A stretch of 61,332 bases of DNA from IMG/VR virus record IMGVR_UViG_3300020417_001896, positions 1 through 61,332 of that record. One strand, given 5' to 3'. Below the pieces are notes generated by a model. It saw only the letters and a list, made by a program, of their open reading frames with translations. It was not told the DNA's origin and searched no databases. Shown one piece after another: positions 37,501 to 43,535 of the stretch (position 1 is the stretch's first letter; each line of letters opens with the position of its first letter). Both the position numbers and the translations under genes were made by a program. Source of the DNA: a virus.

Positions 37501-38603
37501 GCTTGAGAAGAAACGTGCTCAATATTATCAAGAGCAAATCTGAGAAGTTCTGCACCTTGAGGTCCATCTATTTCTTTAGTGAAAGCGACACCCATGATCA
37601 TAGCTACGTCTGTTTGAGGGTCAAGAGCACCTGCTTTTTGCTTAGCGAGAAGTGCTTCAGCCGCATCTCTTAACTTCTTAGACTGAAGACCTCTATTTTG
37701 GTACTCATCTAAGAATTCTTCTGCATACCCACCGTCAAAGTTCAGCTCTGTAAGGCTGTCGTAAATACTATCCCAACTCTCCTCCGCAAGCATATTTCCT
37801 GGGACGCTTATATTCTCTTCTTGCCTCATTCGGTTAATGGTGAAGTCTCTGATAGTGTTCTTGGCATATCTAAACTTGCCGACAATAGCCGAAGCCAATC
37901 TAGTCCAATCTCCTGACCTAGTGCCGTGTTCTTCTTCAGTCAAAGACGCTCTTTTTTCGTAAGATTTACGAGCAGTTGTAAGGTATCTTGCTAAGAGCGA
38001 CTTCTTACCTTTAAGTCTTCTGATGTAAGTAAGACCAAGGCTCTTTAGGTAATCGTCTCCCTCCATAGCGTGAACATCACCTGTAACAACATCTAGTATT
38101 GTATCGGCTAAGAATTCCTGTACGGGCATTCCACCTACAGTAAGTTTGCTTCGATCAAGACCTTTAACTAATGACCTCAAAGAAAAGCTTCTTCGAGCAG
38201 TTTTGTAAAGCTTAGTTACCTCTTTCATACGCTCAGTTTCTTCAGAAATGCCCGTACCCTCAAACAGCCTGTCAAGAATGTGAAAGTCATTCATTCTCTT
38301 GAGGTACTGCTTGGGGTTATCTTCTAAAAGCATTAAGTTAAACTGTCTAGGTTTCAAGTCGTCAAAGTCAACACCTGACATCACTAGAAATAAGATGTTG
38401 AAGAAAGAGCTTTCGTAAGTGTTGATTATGGTCTGCAAGTGGTTGATGTCTTCTCTTGAAAGATCGCTTGCTTTTTTAAGAATGGTAATGAGCTGACTTT
38501 TTGTCTGCGAGACTTCTGAAGCCGTCTTTGTTTGATCTCCGTAAATCGACAAAGAATATAGTTTAGCAATAACACTTCTTAACTGATTTGTACTGACGTT
38601 CAT
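34548..38603 (-). CDS. Large alpha-helical structural-operon protein, function unknown (1351 aa)
   Basis: The start chosen is ATG at 38603 (MNVSTNQLRSVIAKL) because GAGGGGAA lies about 8 bases upstream; the frame extends 38 codons further but that part overlaps the divergent promoter region and has an odd Cys/aromatic composition. The protein is almost entirely helical and charged, with a strong coiled-coil candidate near residues 955-1010 (KELQKLEARLKKKKKK region) and no membrane segment. It is the first gene of the minus-strand structural operon and precedes gp25-like. Tape-measure proteins are long, helical and sit just before baseplate genes, but they normally carry hydrophobic segments, which I do not see. 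An internal virion or tail-tube protein is equally possible. Confidence 0.6.
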   Translation of the reverse strand: MNVSTNQLRSVIAKLYSLSIYGDQTKTASEVSQTKSQLITILKKASDLSREDINHLQTIINTYESSFFNILFLVMSGVDFDDLKPRQFNLMLLEDNPKQYLKRMNDFHILDRLFEGTGISEETERMKEVTKLYKTARRSFSLRSLVKGLDRSKLTVGGMPVQEFLADTILDVVTGDVHAMEGDDYLKSLGLTYIRRLKGKKSLLARYLTTARKSYEKRASLTEEEHGTRSGDWTRLASAIVGKFRYAKNTIRDFTINRMRQEENISVPGNMLAEESWDSIYDSLTELNFDGGYAEEFLDEYQNRGLQSKKLRDAAEALLAKQKAGALDPQTDVAMIMGVAFTKEIDGPQGAELLRFALDNIEHVSSQASVQSEMRSIAYKRLFQLGRLTKRELGFLDTASLSGEVESHSLRVQLKKKLNIQSLDGLFTAFKDKGNKIVLDQDTGEYTLVNSSGSEFFDFEEYQEDMIKAQRLLDSMSAHISDKAGIGVYETVKEYVRFWEVVERHTELALKRMIAELTKGGRKKNEEAIAELESIDLSKVVVGGVNLEIGIAIKDHLNLSLGRVTISDHPLSSLSSTDYMASATEGQGGASQFAGKVTNTDMSRFSQLRRALLQDDQYKDKMKELDDYRIYIQKASQTLSGAITFPYKKKGSNFIVDKFTNNLDNVRHFLRSIEMTLDIGSMPEPPSFLSPTDMDKFELGFLEAVGEATKLHEATDYDNLPSDFEDKVNQVFTDILTQYNEYSADFPQNYRNAVGAIVESDEDGQFASAFESLKAKIVRDAMINELKPSSRRGSDKFPSQKRALRARRLGKKMGMNTTNIIESVMGVNKQGPVLSEAQISTAINNAQSAWRKASDGHVESGVQIEIERLLREGDFLVPEARLSKSIKSLDKKIQKKVMKAFTTLRDAIAADVLTDYAERARVRSRIETDKQIDEASKELQKLEARLKKKKKKTEDDRKTLAEIGAGTHELQKKMGRLSNNRTRSSSVAASSAREQRNENSKSPYSVRVDEIVRETDLDVTIKRTKTQKAEERLRRSVRKMNENMASLPSIDGKNSNKNTRVLSDITMASLLASSDVRNKVSRALVSADLDAVMDFAFGEALSDCFPTLREHPLYVQTRFRGFMSAFGQTRKFFDRRSGTVFSPSIDNIFGDASAASISDYVDGFMLTNRIALSKEAMEYVYENAFDDQPDEDGEYLPDEEHFQIYEALGIGEEVISRMQEVKNPLDEEGEPTGVSPAVKDALKDIRDQLRTKVLNIGDFFVPSESFETAVKIDAPANSGFLRVEDLNLPKQGKADKPKEDLIQCTKSFIHGCMLLGGLFVNKADDDLALSLGIEPQCLEDFAKLVGLDQDS

Positions 38604-38678
38604 TCTGCTTTTCCCCTCGGAGGCTTGACCTGTGTTTTCAACATAATACCGCTCTATAAAAAAACAATCGAAACAGTA

Positions 38679-38707
38679 TTGACAGATGTAAGTCCATGTG
38701 ATACTAA
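38679..38707 (+). promoter_or_regulatory. Sigma-70-type promoter for the 38780 gene
   Basis: A perfect -35 TTGACA (38679-38684) is followed after 17 bases by TACTAA (38702-38707), a good -10. Transcription would start near 38714, giving a leader of about 65 bases before the ATG at 38780. This is the best host-like promoter I find in the window and it differs from the A+T elements upstream of the other plus-strand genes, suggesting early expression by unmodified host polymerase. Confidence 0.7.
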
Positions 38708-38725
38708 CTACACACACTGAGCGAA

Positions 38726-38738
38726 GAGTCTAAGACTC
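38726..38738 (+). promoter_or_regulatory. Short palindrome in the leader, possible operator
   Basis: GAGTC-TAA-GACTC is a perfect 5-bp inverted repeat around a 3-base centre, placed about 20 bases downstream of the -10 element of the promoter at 38679. A repressor bound here could block early elongation. It could also be a small RNA hairpin in the leader. It is short enough to arise by chance. Confidence 0.35.
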
Positions 38739-38779
38739 ACTAAGTCGTTCATTTTATCCCTGAGTGCAGGAGTACACAC

Positions 38780-39835
38780 ATGATAAACCAAACACAAGAG
38801 CAAGTCTCTTGGGCGGAGCCTATTTCTTCAGAATCTACAATAATAGCAAGTTGGGGGAATGACTTAGGTCTAGCCTTTAAGCCTTCGACCTCCGAACTCG
38901 AAATTGATCTAACGGTCGAACTTGATCATCATTTCTCTGATCTGCCCAAACTCGATCTGACGACTGATCTTGCCCATCATTTCTCTGATCTTCCCAAACT
39001 CGATCTGACGACCGACCTTGCTCACCATTTCCCTGAGATTCAGACTCGTGTAAAGAACGCTCCACGAGAGACTCGTAAGACCAAGCGCAAAGCAGAGTCA
39101 AAGTCCATTACTCTCAACGAGACTGCAAGCTACCTGTACGCACAGGGGGATAAAGATATACGCTTCTCAGAGTGGAAATCAAAGCTCATCTACTTCTCTT
39201 CTGTAAAGCACAGTCTCTGTCGGACAAATGAAGCTGAAGATACAGTCTTAGAGTTCCTTTCATGGGTTATTGAAGAAGATAAGCTCAAAGATCGAACACA
39301 TAAGAAAGTGCATTTCAATTGGGTACAGCGAAAAATGTTCTTTCAGTACATGACACGTTTGAGAGAGACGCAGGGGCAAGACATTTTGCATAGACATAAC
39401 AGTAAATATTGTCGTACTCAGCAAGAGAAGAAGCTAGATACCGAGTTTAAATGGGTGCCTCCCACCACTCACTCAAAGTTCAATCAATATAATGATGAGG
39501 GGAAGATCACTAACTCTGAGCTGTACCTCAACGACCAAACGAACGTAGAAGAAGAAATGACTCAGAGTAAGGGTTGGTCTTTGCTCTTCGATGAGGTCGA
39601 TTTGATGTTGTCTGACGAGGAAGACGTAGACAAGAGTCTTTGGGCTTCAATCCTCACTGATTTCTTCCAAGGCACATTTGATGGTGTTTCTAAAGTAAAG
39701 CGAGAGCAAGATGAGGCATGGGCTAACTCTTGTGAGATCAGCGTACAAGAACTCCGATCTATCAGACGTAAAGTCCTTAAAATGGTGAAGAAGAACCCAA
39801 AGATCGTGAAGATCGCAACGCAGTATTTCACTTAA
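38780..39835 (+). CDS. Possible divergent sigma-like transcription factor with 16-aa N-terminal repeats (351 aa)
   Basis: Residues 125-215 look like a sigma region 2: FSEWKSKLIYFSSVKHSLC, then EAEDTVLEFLSWVIEE (compare AED-x-x-Q-E-x-F in sigma-70 family members), then an aromatic/basic segment NWVQRKMFFQYMTRLRE. Residues 285-335 resemble region 4: LWASILTDFFQGTFDGV followed by a candidate helix-turn-helix CEISVQELRSIRRKVLK. The match is by pattern only and weak in places. Residues 41-88 hold three copies of a 16-residue unit (KLDLTTDLAHHFSDLP), acidic and unusual for sigma factors. The gene has its own host-type promoter and is divergent from the structural operon, as expected for a switch protein. 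GCAGGAG lies upstream of the ATG. Alternatives: an anti-sigma or other RNA-polymerase-binding protein. Confidence 0.45.
   Translation: MINQTQEQVSWAEPISSESTIIASWGNDLGLAFKPSTSELEIDLTVELDHHFSDLPKLDLTTDLAHHFSDLPKLDLTTDLAHHFPEIQTRVKNAPRETRKTKRKAESKSITLNETASYLYAQGDKDIRFSEWKSKLIYFSSVKHSLCRTNEAEDTVLEFLSWVIEEDKLKDRTHKKVHFNWVQRKMFFQYMTRLRETQGQDILHRHNSKYCRTQQEKKLDTEFKWVPPTTHSKFNQYNDEGKITNSELYLNDQTNVEEEMTQSKGWSLLFDEVDLMLSDEEDVDKSLWASILTDFFQGTFDGVSKVKREQDEAWANSCEISVQELRSIRRKVLKMVKKNPKIVKIATQYFT
38900..39043 (+). repeat. Three tandem 48-bp coding repeats
   Basis: A 48-bp unit is present about three times in register, encoding EIDLTVELDHHFSDLP, KLDLTTDLAHHFSDLP and KLDLTTDLAHHFPEI. The second and third units are nearly identical at DNA level while the first is diverged, as expected from local duplication. 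Each unit carries an HHF core between acidic/aliphatic stretches, possibly a short binding motif in several copies. Confidence 0.85.
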
Positions 39836-39856
39836 AAATTAGCTCTTAAAACAGCT

Positions 39857-40363
39857 TTAACGACTTAGCAGACGACCCCTCGCTATCTCAGTAGCGTTCT
39901 CTTTGTTTTGCTTGTCAGAGCGATTATAATCGGGCATTTCAACATCAAAAGCGTCTCCCATAAGCGAGCCTAAGATGAACAAGCCTACATTGCCTCCAAC
40001 AGCAAGTGCTATCCCCCCTAGCAAGTAGACAATGACTCCGAGAATTGCAGAGATCAATAAAGTAGCTCCTGCAAATCTGAACGCCCGTTTGATTGAGAAA
40101 GAGAAATAATCATAGAGACTTCTCAATGAACTTTTGGGTGGCGCAGAGTCCACGATCTCTTGGAACTTCTTGTCTCTTTTTAGCCTTACAATTGCTCTCT
40201 GTATTTCTTCTTCGTCAGCACCTTGGAGTAGCCTCTGCCAACCCCTTGGTAAAGAAGACATCATTTTTACAAGTAGCTTTTTAGCTTTACTAAGAAATGC
40301 TTGTTTCTCCATTTCAGCTATTTTCCGATAAGCTACTCGTTGTATCATTGCTTGTTTATTCAT
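39857..40363 (-). CDS. Predicted membrane protein (168 aa)
   Basis: The N-terminal 85 residues are basic and helical (QRVAYRKIAEMEKQAFLSKA and on). A hydrophobic region at about residues 96-135 (GATLLISAILGVIVYLLGGI, then ALAVGGNVGLFILGSLMG) forms one long or two short membrane helices, and the C-terminus is polar. No signal peptide is seen. The first residues share QRVA-x-R with the neighbouring acetyltransferase-like protein. It converges with the 38780 gene with 21 bases between the two stops. It could be a virion-carried membrane-acting protein or a holin-like protein, but size and topology do not decide this. The ribosome-binding site is weak (AAGAAG). Confidence 0.62.
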   Translation of the reverse strand: MNKQAMIQRVAYRKIAEMEKQAFLSKAKKLLVKMMSSLPRGWQRLLQGADEEEIQRAIVRLKRDKKFQEIVDSAPPKSSLRSLYDYFSFSIKRAFRFAGATLLISAILGVIVYLLGGIALAVGGNVGLFILGSLMGDAFDVEMPDYNRSDKQNKENATEIARGRLLSR

Positions 40364-40381
40364 AGTGTAACTTCTTTACGT

Positions 40382-40885
40382 TTAAGGTTTTCGTATGGCG
40401 AGAACATCACCTTCGTTATCAAACCGACGAGCTAGAGATTTCCAAACTCTAAGTGCGTCAGAACTTGTTGATCTACGATGGCAGTAGTTCGGGATAAAAA
40501 GAAATGGCATATTGTCATTCTGAGATAAAGCTCCTGAAATCATATTCTCATACATCAATAGCCCAAGCCCTTTACCCCTATAATCAGGGTCATTTAAACG
40601 ACTAAGAGTAACTTCTACTACTCGGACATTTCCCTCTGAATCAATCAACTCAGGAAAACGATTAATCAGAGATACCATTTCTTCGCCACATTTGAACTTT
40701 GAAATTTCTTCTACAGTGTACTTTTCAAAGTTAGCTGTAGAGATCCCTACCATACTCAATCTGTAGTACAACTCTATTTTCAAAGAGCCGTCCCAATCCG
40801 ACCTTCTAAAATCAATTTTATAGTTTTCGGGCAATGAAGACCTTGCTCTGAGGTATCGACTTGCTACTCTCTGAGGGCTGTTCAT
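40382..40885 (-). CDS. GNAT-family acetyltransferase-like protein (167 aa)
   Basis: The acetyl-CoA-binding motif of GNAT proteins (R/Q-x-x-G-x-G/A) is present as R103-G-K-G-L-G108, following the strand VRVVEVTLSRLNDPDY and preceding the helix LLMYENMI, which is the usual strand-loop-helix order. A later segment, STSSDALRVWKSLARRF, matches the final helix that commonly packs on the cofactor. The N-terminus MNSPQRVASRYLRARS is basic, and its QRVA-x-R is shared with the next protein. The substrate is unknown; phage GNATs may modify host proteins or small molecules. Its start overlaps the nuclease gene by four bases (ATGA), so the two are co-translated. Confidence 0.72.
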   Translation of the reverse strand: MNSPQRVASRYLRARSSLPENYKIDFRRSDWDGSLKIELYYRLSMVGISTANFEKYTVEEISKFKCGEEMVSLINRFPELIDSEGNVRVVEVTLSRLNDPDYRGKGLGLLMYENMISGALSQNDNMPFLFIPNYCHRRSTSSDALRVWKSLARRFDNEGDVLAIRKP

Positions 40886-41253
40886 CTCTTCCCCCCATCA
40901 TAAGCAACAGCGTGTCCCTCTCTGATCATTATGTCATTGATTGACTCACCAAGCTCTTCCATATCCTCAGAGTATGTCCACATAACTCCAAGCCACCGAC
41001 CAAATTTACCTTTTTTGACGGTGTGTACGATGATGGTTTTACCTTCGATCATTTCCTTGAGGAAGTCTTTAGCTGCATAGCCTCTAGCTTTCTCTTCCAA
41101 GTCTCTAGTTCTTATTTCGGGTGTATTTATCCCGACTAATCGAACTTTTACACGAGCGAAATGCTTCATGCCTTGGTCGATCATTAAAGTGACAGTATCA
41201 CCGTCATATACAGAAAGGACTTCTGCTTTATAGTGGTATAAATTAAGACTCAT
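40882..41253 (-). CDS. Staphylococcal nuclease-like (SNase) protein (123 aa)
   Basis: The SNase fold motifs are intact: YDGDT with D17/D19 for calcium, VRLVGINTPE with R38 and E46, and FGRWLG with R86, corresponding to the catalytic Asp/Arg/Glu/Arg set of micrococcal nuclease. The helix KARGYAAKDFLKEMI and the end IREGHAVAYDGG also match. The length is that of a minimal SNase domain without a signal peptide, so it would act inside the cell or be carried in the virion. It starts one base after the 389-aa membrane-protein gene and overlaps the acetyltransferase gene. Host DNA/RNA degradation or virion maturation are possible roles (inference). Confidence 0.88.
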   Translation of the reverse strand: MSLNLYHYKAEVLSVYDGDTVTLMIDQGMKHFARVKVRLVGINTPEIRTRDLEEKARGYAAKDFLKEMIEGKTIIVHTVKKGKFGRWLGVMWTYSEDMEELGESINDIMIREGHAVAYDGGKR

Positions 41254-41254
41254 T

Positions 41255-42424
41255 TCACACTAGTCCTTTACGTCTCATGTGGAGATGAGCAACTCGGACT
41301 GCGCCTTGTATGTCTTCTTTAGTAGCTTCTTGGGCAGGGATTAGCTTCCCTCTAGCGTTCTCTAAGAAGATTTGCTCAGGTGATTGCTTTGCTTCTTCTT
41401 CGATGTCTTCTTGGAACGCATCTTCTTCACTCTTAGCGAACTTGACCCATAGCTTTTTAAAGCCTTTCATCAATAGCTTTGCCGCAGAGGACTTGGCAAA
41501 ACCCACCTTCCCGTACTTGTAAATAAAGGTCTTAAACAAAAGTAGAAGCCCTGCCATCACTCCTGTTCCAAATGCAGTAGCGATGGCAACTTTACCAAAC
41601 GCAAGATAAATGAAATACTTAAAGAGTCCATAAACAGACCCTACAAGCAAAGCACTTGTACCTGCTTTGAAAACACCCCATTTCCCACCATCTGCGTTTG
41701 TACCTAAGACTTTGCCGTAAGTCTCTTTCATAGCTTCCCAAACGCCTACAGGGTTAATTAGAGCAATCGCTTCCTCAACGATTTTAATAAGTGCTTTTCC
41801 TGGAAATTCATCTTCAATACGAGCGACAAGGTAATCCTCTAAGTTCTCATCTCTAGCTACATTTCTGAGTTTGGTTACTGTCGGAGAGAGGTCGCCACTT
41901 GCAAGGCTGTACTTTGCCCACTCGAACCCTTTGAAATAAGAAGCGTAATCAATGTTTTCTTTTGCCGCTTGGACGGGCGTTAAATACTCAGGTTGTATAT
42001 CTCTAGGGTCTAAATATTTAGAAGCTGAAATGTATTCATTCGCTCCTTTAAGGTACGACTGAAATACGATAGGACCCATCTCCTCAAAAACCCATTTCTT
42101 AAACCAATTAGAGAAAAAGTTTTTGAACTCTCGATCTCCGAGAAATACCTTAAATAAAGCTGTAACTCCTCGAACCACCAAGTCTTTAAGACCTAAAATA
42201 AAAGCACTCCCAAGAGAAAGAGCATTAGAAACCCAATTCTTTACCCCTTCCCATGCGTCTCCAAGCCACCCTGCTGTCTTAGCTTCTCTCAAAGCAACTT
42301 CAAACTGCATACGAGCAAGTCTGAGTTGAGTGGTTTTATCGACATTAGGTAATGAACTCGCTCTTTTACTGCGAAGATTTCGTTGGAATGTTTGTGGGTC
42401 TACAAGTAAATCATAAGCGTACAT
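41255..42424 (-). CDS. Predicted multi-helix membrane protein (389 aa)
   Basis: Two hydrophobic regions stand out: residues about 65-93 (ALSLGSAFILGLKDLV and on) and a longer one at about 254-302 (TSALLVGSVYGLFKYFIYLA then ATAFGTGVMAGLLLLFKTF), the latter long enough for two membrane helices. The N-terminus is basic (FQRNLRSKRASSL) and the C-terminus is a charged helix. No enzyme motif is seen. It begins a short operon with the nuclease and acetyltransferase genes, has a strong AGGAGC site before the ATG, and is divergent from the Nudix gene. A virion-internal or host-membrane protein are both possible; I recognise no family. Confidence 0.65.
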   Translation of the reverse strand: MYAYDLLVDPQTFQRNLRSKRASSLPNVDKTTQLRLARMQFEVALREAKTAGWLGDAWEGVKNWVSNALSLGSAFILGLKDLVVRGVTALFKVFLGDREFKNFFSNWFKKWVFEEMGPIVFQSYLKGANEYISASKYLDPRDIQPEYLTPVQAAKENIDYASYFKGFEWAKYSLASGDLSPTVTKLRNVARDENLEDYLVARIEDEFPGKALIKIVEEAIALINPVGVWEAMKETYGKVLGTNADGGKWGVFKAGTSALLVGSVYGLFKYFIYLAFGKVAIATAFGTGVMAGLLLLFKTFIYKYGKVGFAKSSAAKLLMKGFKKLWVKFAKSEEDAFQEDIEEEAKQSPEQIFLENARGKLIPAQEATKEDIQGAVRVAHLHMRRKGLV

Positions 42425-42476
42425 ATCTGCTCCTCAACTTTAAAATGATCTCTTACCCACCACTACAATAAACTAT

Positions 42477-42483
42477 CTATAAA
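42477..42483 (+). promoter_or_regulatory. Candidate A+T promoter element (CTATAAA) before the Nudix gene
   Basis: CTATAAA lies 37 bases upstream of the Nudix ATG within a nearly symmetric A+T segment (TAAACTATCTATAAAC), so it might serve both divergent genes. It resembles the elements at 43504, 49507 and 50060. No clear -35 box is seen. Confidence 0.4.
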
Positions 42484-42519
42484 CCACTCGTGTCGAACTA
42501 GAAATAAAAGGAGTCCGAA

Positions 42520-42936
42520 ATGGGTGCAGGCATTATGTTTCAGAAAGACGGAAAAGCCCTCTTGCTCAAGAGGTCTAAAAGAAATAAAGACCGATGGGGA
42601 GGCTATTGGAATTTCCCTGGAGGAACTACCGAAATGGGAGAAACTCCATACGAAACAGCCATTAGGGAAAGCCGAGAGGAAGTAGGTCCACTACCTCCTT
42701 TTAAGATATACAACCACGTCTCCATAAGAGGCTACACTCTATTTCTAGCCGATGTAGCGTATCAGTTCACTCCAAGGTTAAACTCTGAACACACCGAATG
42801 GGAGTGGGTGGAGTTATCTGATGTAAAGGAATACCCTCTACATATTAAAGACAAGAAAGCGATAAGGAAAGTCCCTATGCCTAAGAGACAAGAAGAGAAA
42901 GTTATCCCCCCTGCTCCTGTCCCCCCACCTAAATAA
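42520..42936 (+). CDS. Nudix hydrolase (138 aa)
   Basis: The Nudix box G-x5-E-x7-R-E-x2-E-E-x-G is complete: G35, E41, R49-E50, E53-E54 and G56, in the segment from GGTTEMGE to REEVG. These glutamates bind the divalent metals that hydrolyse nucleoside diphosphate-X substrates. The preceding WNFPGG and the LLLKRSKRNKDRWGGYW strand are typical. After the box lie strands ending EWEWVELSDV. The C-terminal 25 residues are an unusual tail of Lys/Arg then PPAPVPPPK, probably disordered. AAGGAG lies 6 bases before the ATG. Likely substrates (oxidised nucleotides, ADP-ribose or capped RNA) cannot be told from sequence. It converges with the 45-aa gene, stop to stop. Confidence 0.92.
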   Translation: MGAGIMFQKDGKALLLKRSKRNKDRWGGYWNFPGGTTEMGETPYETAIRESREEVGPLPPFKIYNHVSIRGYTLFLADVAYQFTPRLNSEHTEWEWVELSDVKEYPLHIKDKKAIRKVPMPKRQEEKVIPPAPVPPPK

Positions 42937-42937
42937 C

Positions 42938-43075
42938 TCAACCACCTCGACAGATGGAAATGAGGTACATTATTAAAGAAATGGCAAGTAGGATTGCTAC
43001 AAAAGAAGCGATCTCAGAGTCGGGGGCTTCCTGAGTGTAGGACTTCCATTTCCAACCTAGATAGAACCTAGACAT
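42938..43075 (-). CDS. Small single-span membrane protein (45 aa)
   Basis: The frame starts ATG at 43073-43075 and encodes MSRFYLGWKWKSYTQEAPDS, then a 20-residue hydrophobic helix (IASFVAILLAISLIMYLISI) and CRGG. The start overlaps the end of the HExxH gene by eight bases and no Shine-Dalgarno sequence is visible, so it is probably translated by coupling. A basic aromatic N-terminus, one membrane span and tight overlap with a membrane protease-like gene suggest a partner, small lysis protein or regulator; that is inference. Its position, filling the gap exactly to the Nudix stop, supports it as a real gene. Confidence 0.55.
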   Translation of the reverse strand: MSRFYLGWKWKSYTQEAPDSEIASFVAILLAISLIMYLISICRGG

Positions 43076-43469
43076 GATCGTTTTTAGGAGGGGGGTTATC
43101 TTCACCACCGAGAGGGTAGTCTAACCAAGAAAATCTCTTTCTTGTCTCAAGATACTGAGTAAAGTCATCACACTCCCAAGCCTCCTGCTCAAAGCGAATC
43201 GCAAGGTAAGAATCACGAGTGAAGCCTTTCTTTTTGATGATCGCTGAATAGAGGTAATCAAAGAGGTAGACGAGCAAGAACCCAATCACAAATGTCTCAA
43301 GGTACTGCTGAAAATGGATAGTCTCATGTCGCTTTGTTTTCTCGCTTATTTCTGCTCTTGAAAAGACAAAGCAGAAAAGGGTAATCGCATTTATTTCAAT
43401 GGGTGCGAACTTGCTCAGAATGACAGGGACTTTTGAGTGTTCAAAAAACCAAGGTTTGAGGTGTTTCAT
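43068..43469 (-). CDS. Membrane protein with HExxH zinc-protease-like motif (133 aa)
   Basis: Residues H48-E49-T-I-H52 form an HExxH motif, the metal-binding and catalytic signature of many metalloproteases. It is followed directly by a hydrophobic helix (FVIGFLLVYLFDYLY, about 60-74) and a later RFEQEAWECDD segment whose E94 or E96 could be a third ligand. A family of short proteins with H-E-x-I-H-x-Q-Q then a membrane helix then F-E-x-E-A is familiar from bacterial genomes, of unknown function; I assign by pattern. AAAGG lies 9 bases before the ATG. Divergent from the 43536 gene through a palindromic region. Whether it cleaves proteins is unknown. Confidence 0.65.
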   Translation of the reverse strand: MKHLKPWFFEHSKVPVILSKFAPIEINAITLFCFVFSRAEISEKTKRHETIHFQQYLETFVIGFLLVYLFDYLYSAIIKKKGFTRDSYLAIRFEQEAWECDDFTQYLETRKRFSWLDYPLGGEDNPPPKNDHV

Positions 43470-43485
43470 TTTTTTACCTTTCTAA

Positions 43486-43501
43486 TAGACTGTCTATAGA
43501 C
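43486..43501. promoter_or_regulatory. Overlapping palindromes, candidate operator between divergent genes
   Basis: TAGAC-T-GTCTA (43486-43496) overlaps the perfect 10-bp palindrome GTCTATAGAC (43492-43501), giving three alternating TAGAC/GTCTA half-sites in 16 bases. It lies in the 66-base gap between the HExxH gene and the 43536 gene, next to a CTATAAA element, where a bound dimer could control both directions. Confidence 0.5.
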
Positions 43502-43503
43502 GG

Positions 43504-43510
43504 CTATAAA
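43504..43510 (+). promoter_or_regulatory. Candidate A+T promoter element (CTATAAA) before the 160-aa gene
   Basis: CTATAAAG lies 26 bases upstream of the ATG at 43536 and directly beside the palindromes at 43486-43501. It matches the element before the Nudix gene. No -35 box is recognisable. Confidence 0.4.
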
Positions 43511-43535
43511 GAAAGCACAAACGAAAGGAAGCGAT

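Noticed and set aside
38604-38717. N-terminal extension of the large helical protein to an ATG at 38717
   Set aside because: The 38 extra codons are rich in Cys and aromatics unlike the rest, overlap the divergent promoter region and have no ribosome-binding site, whereas ATG at 38603 has GAGGGGAA upstream.
38900-39043. CRISPR array
   Set aside because: The 48-bp repeats are contiguous without spacers and in coding frame; they encode a 16-residue protein repeat.
39836-39856. Bidirectional terminator between the convergent genes ending at 39835 and 39857
   Set aside because: Only a weak AGCT/AGCT pairing is possible in 21 bases; no stable stem with a T-run.
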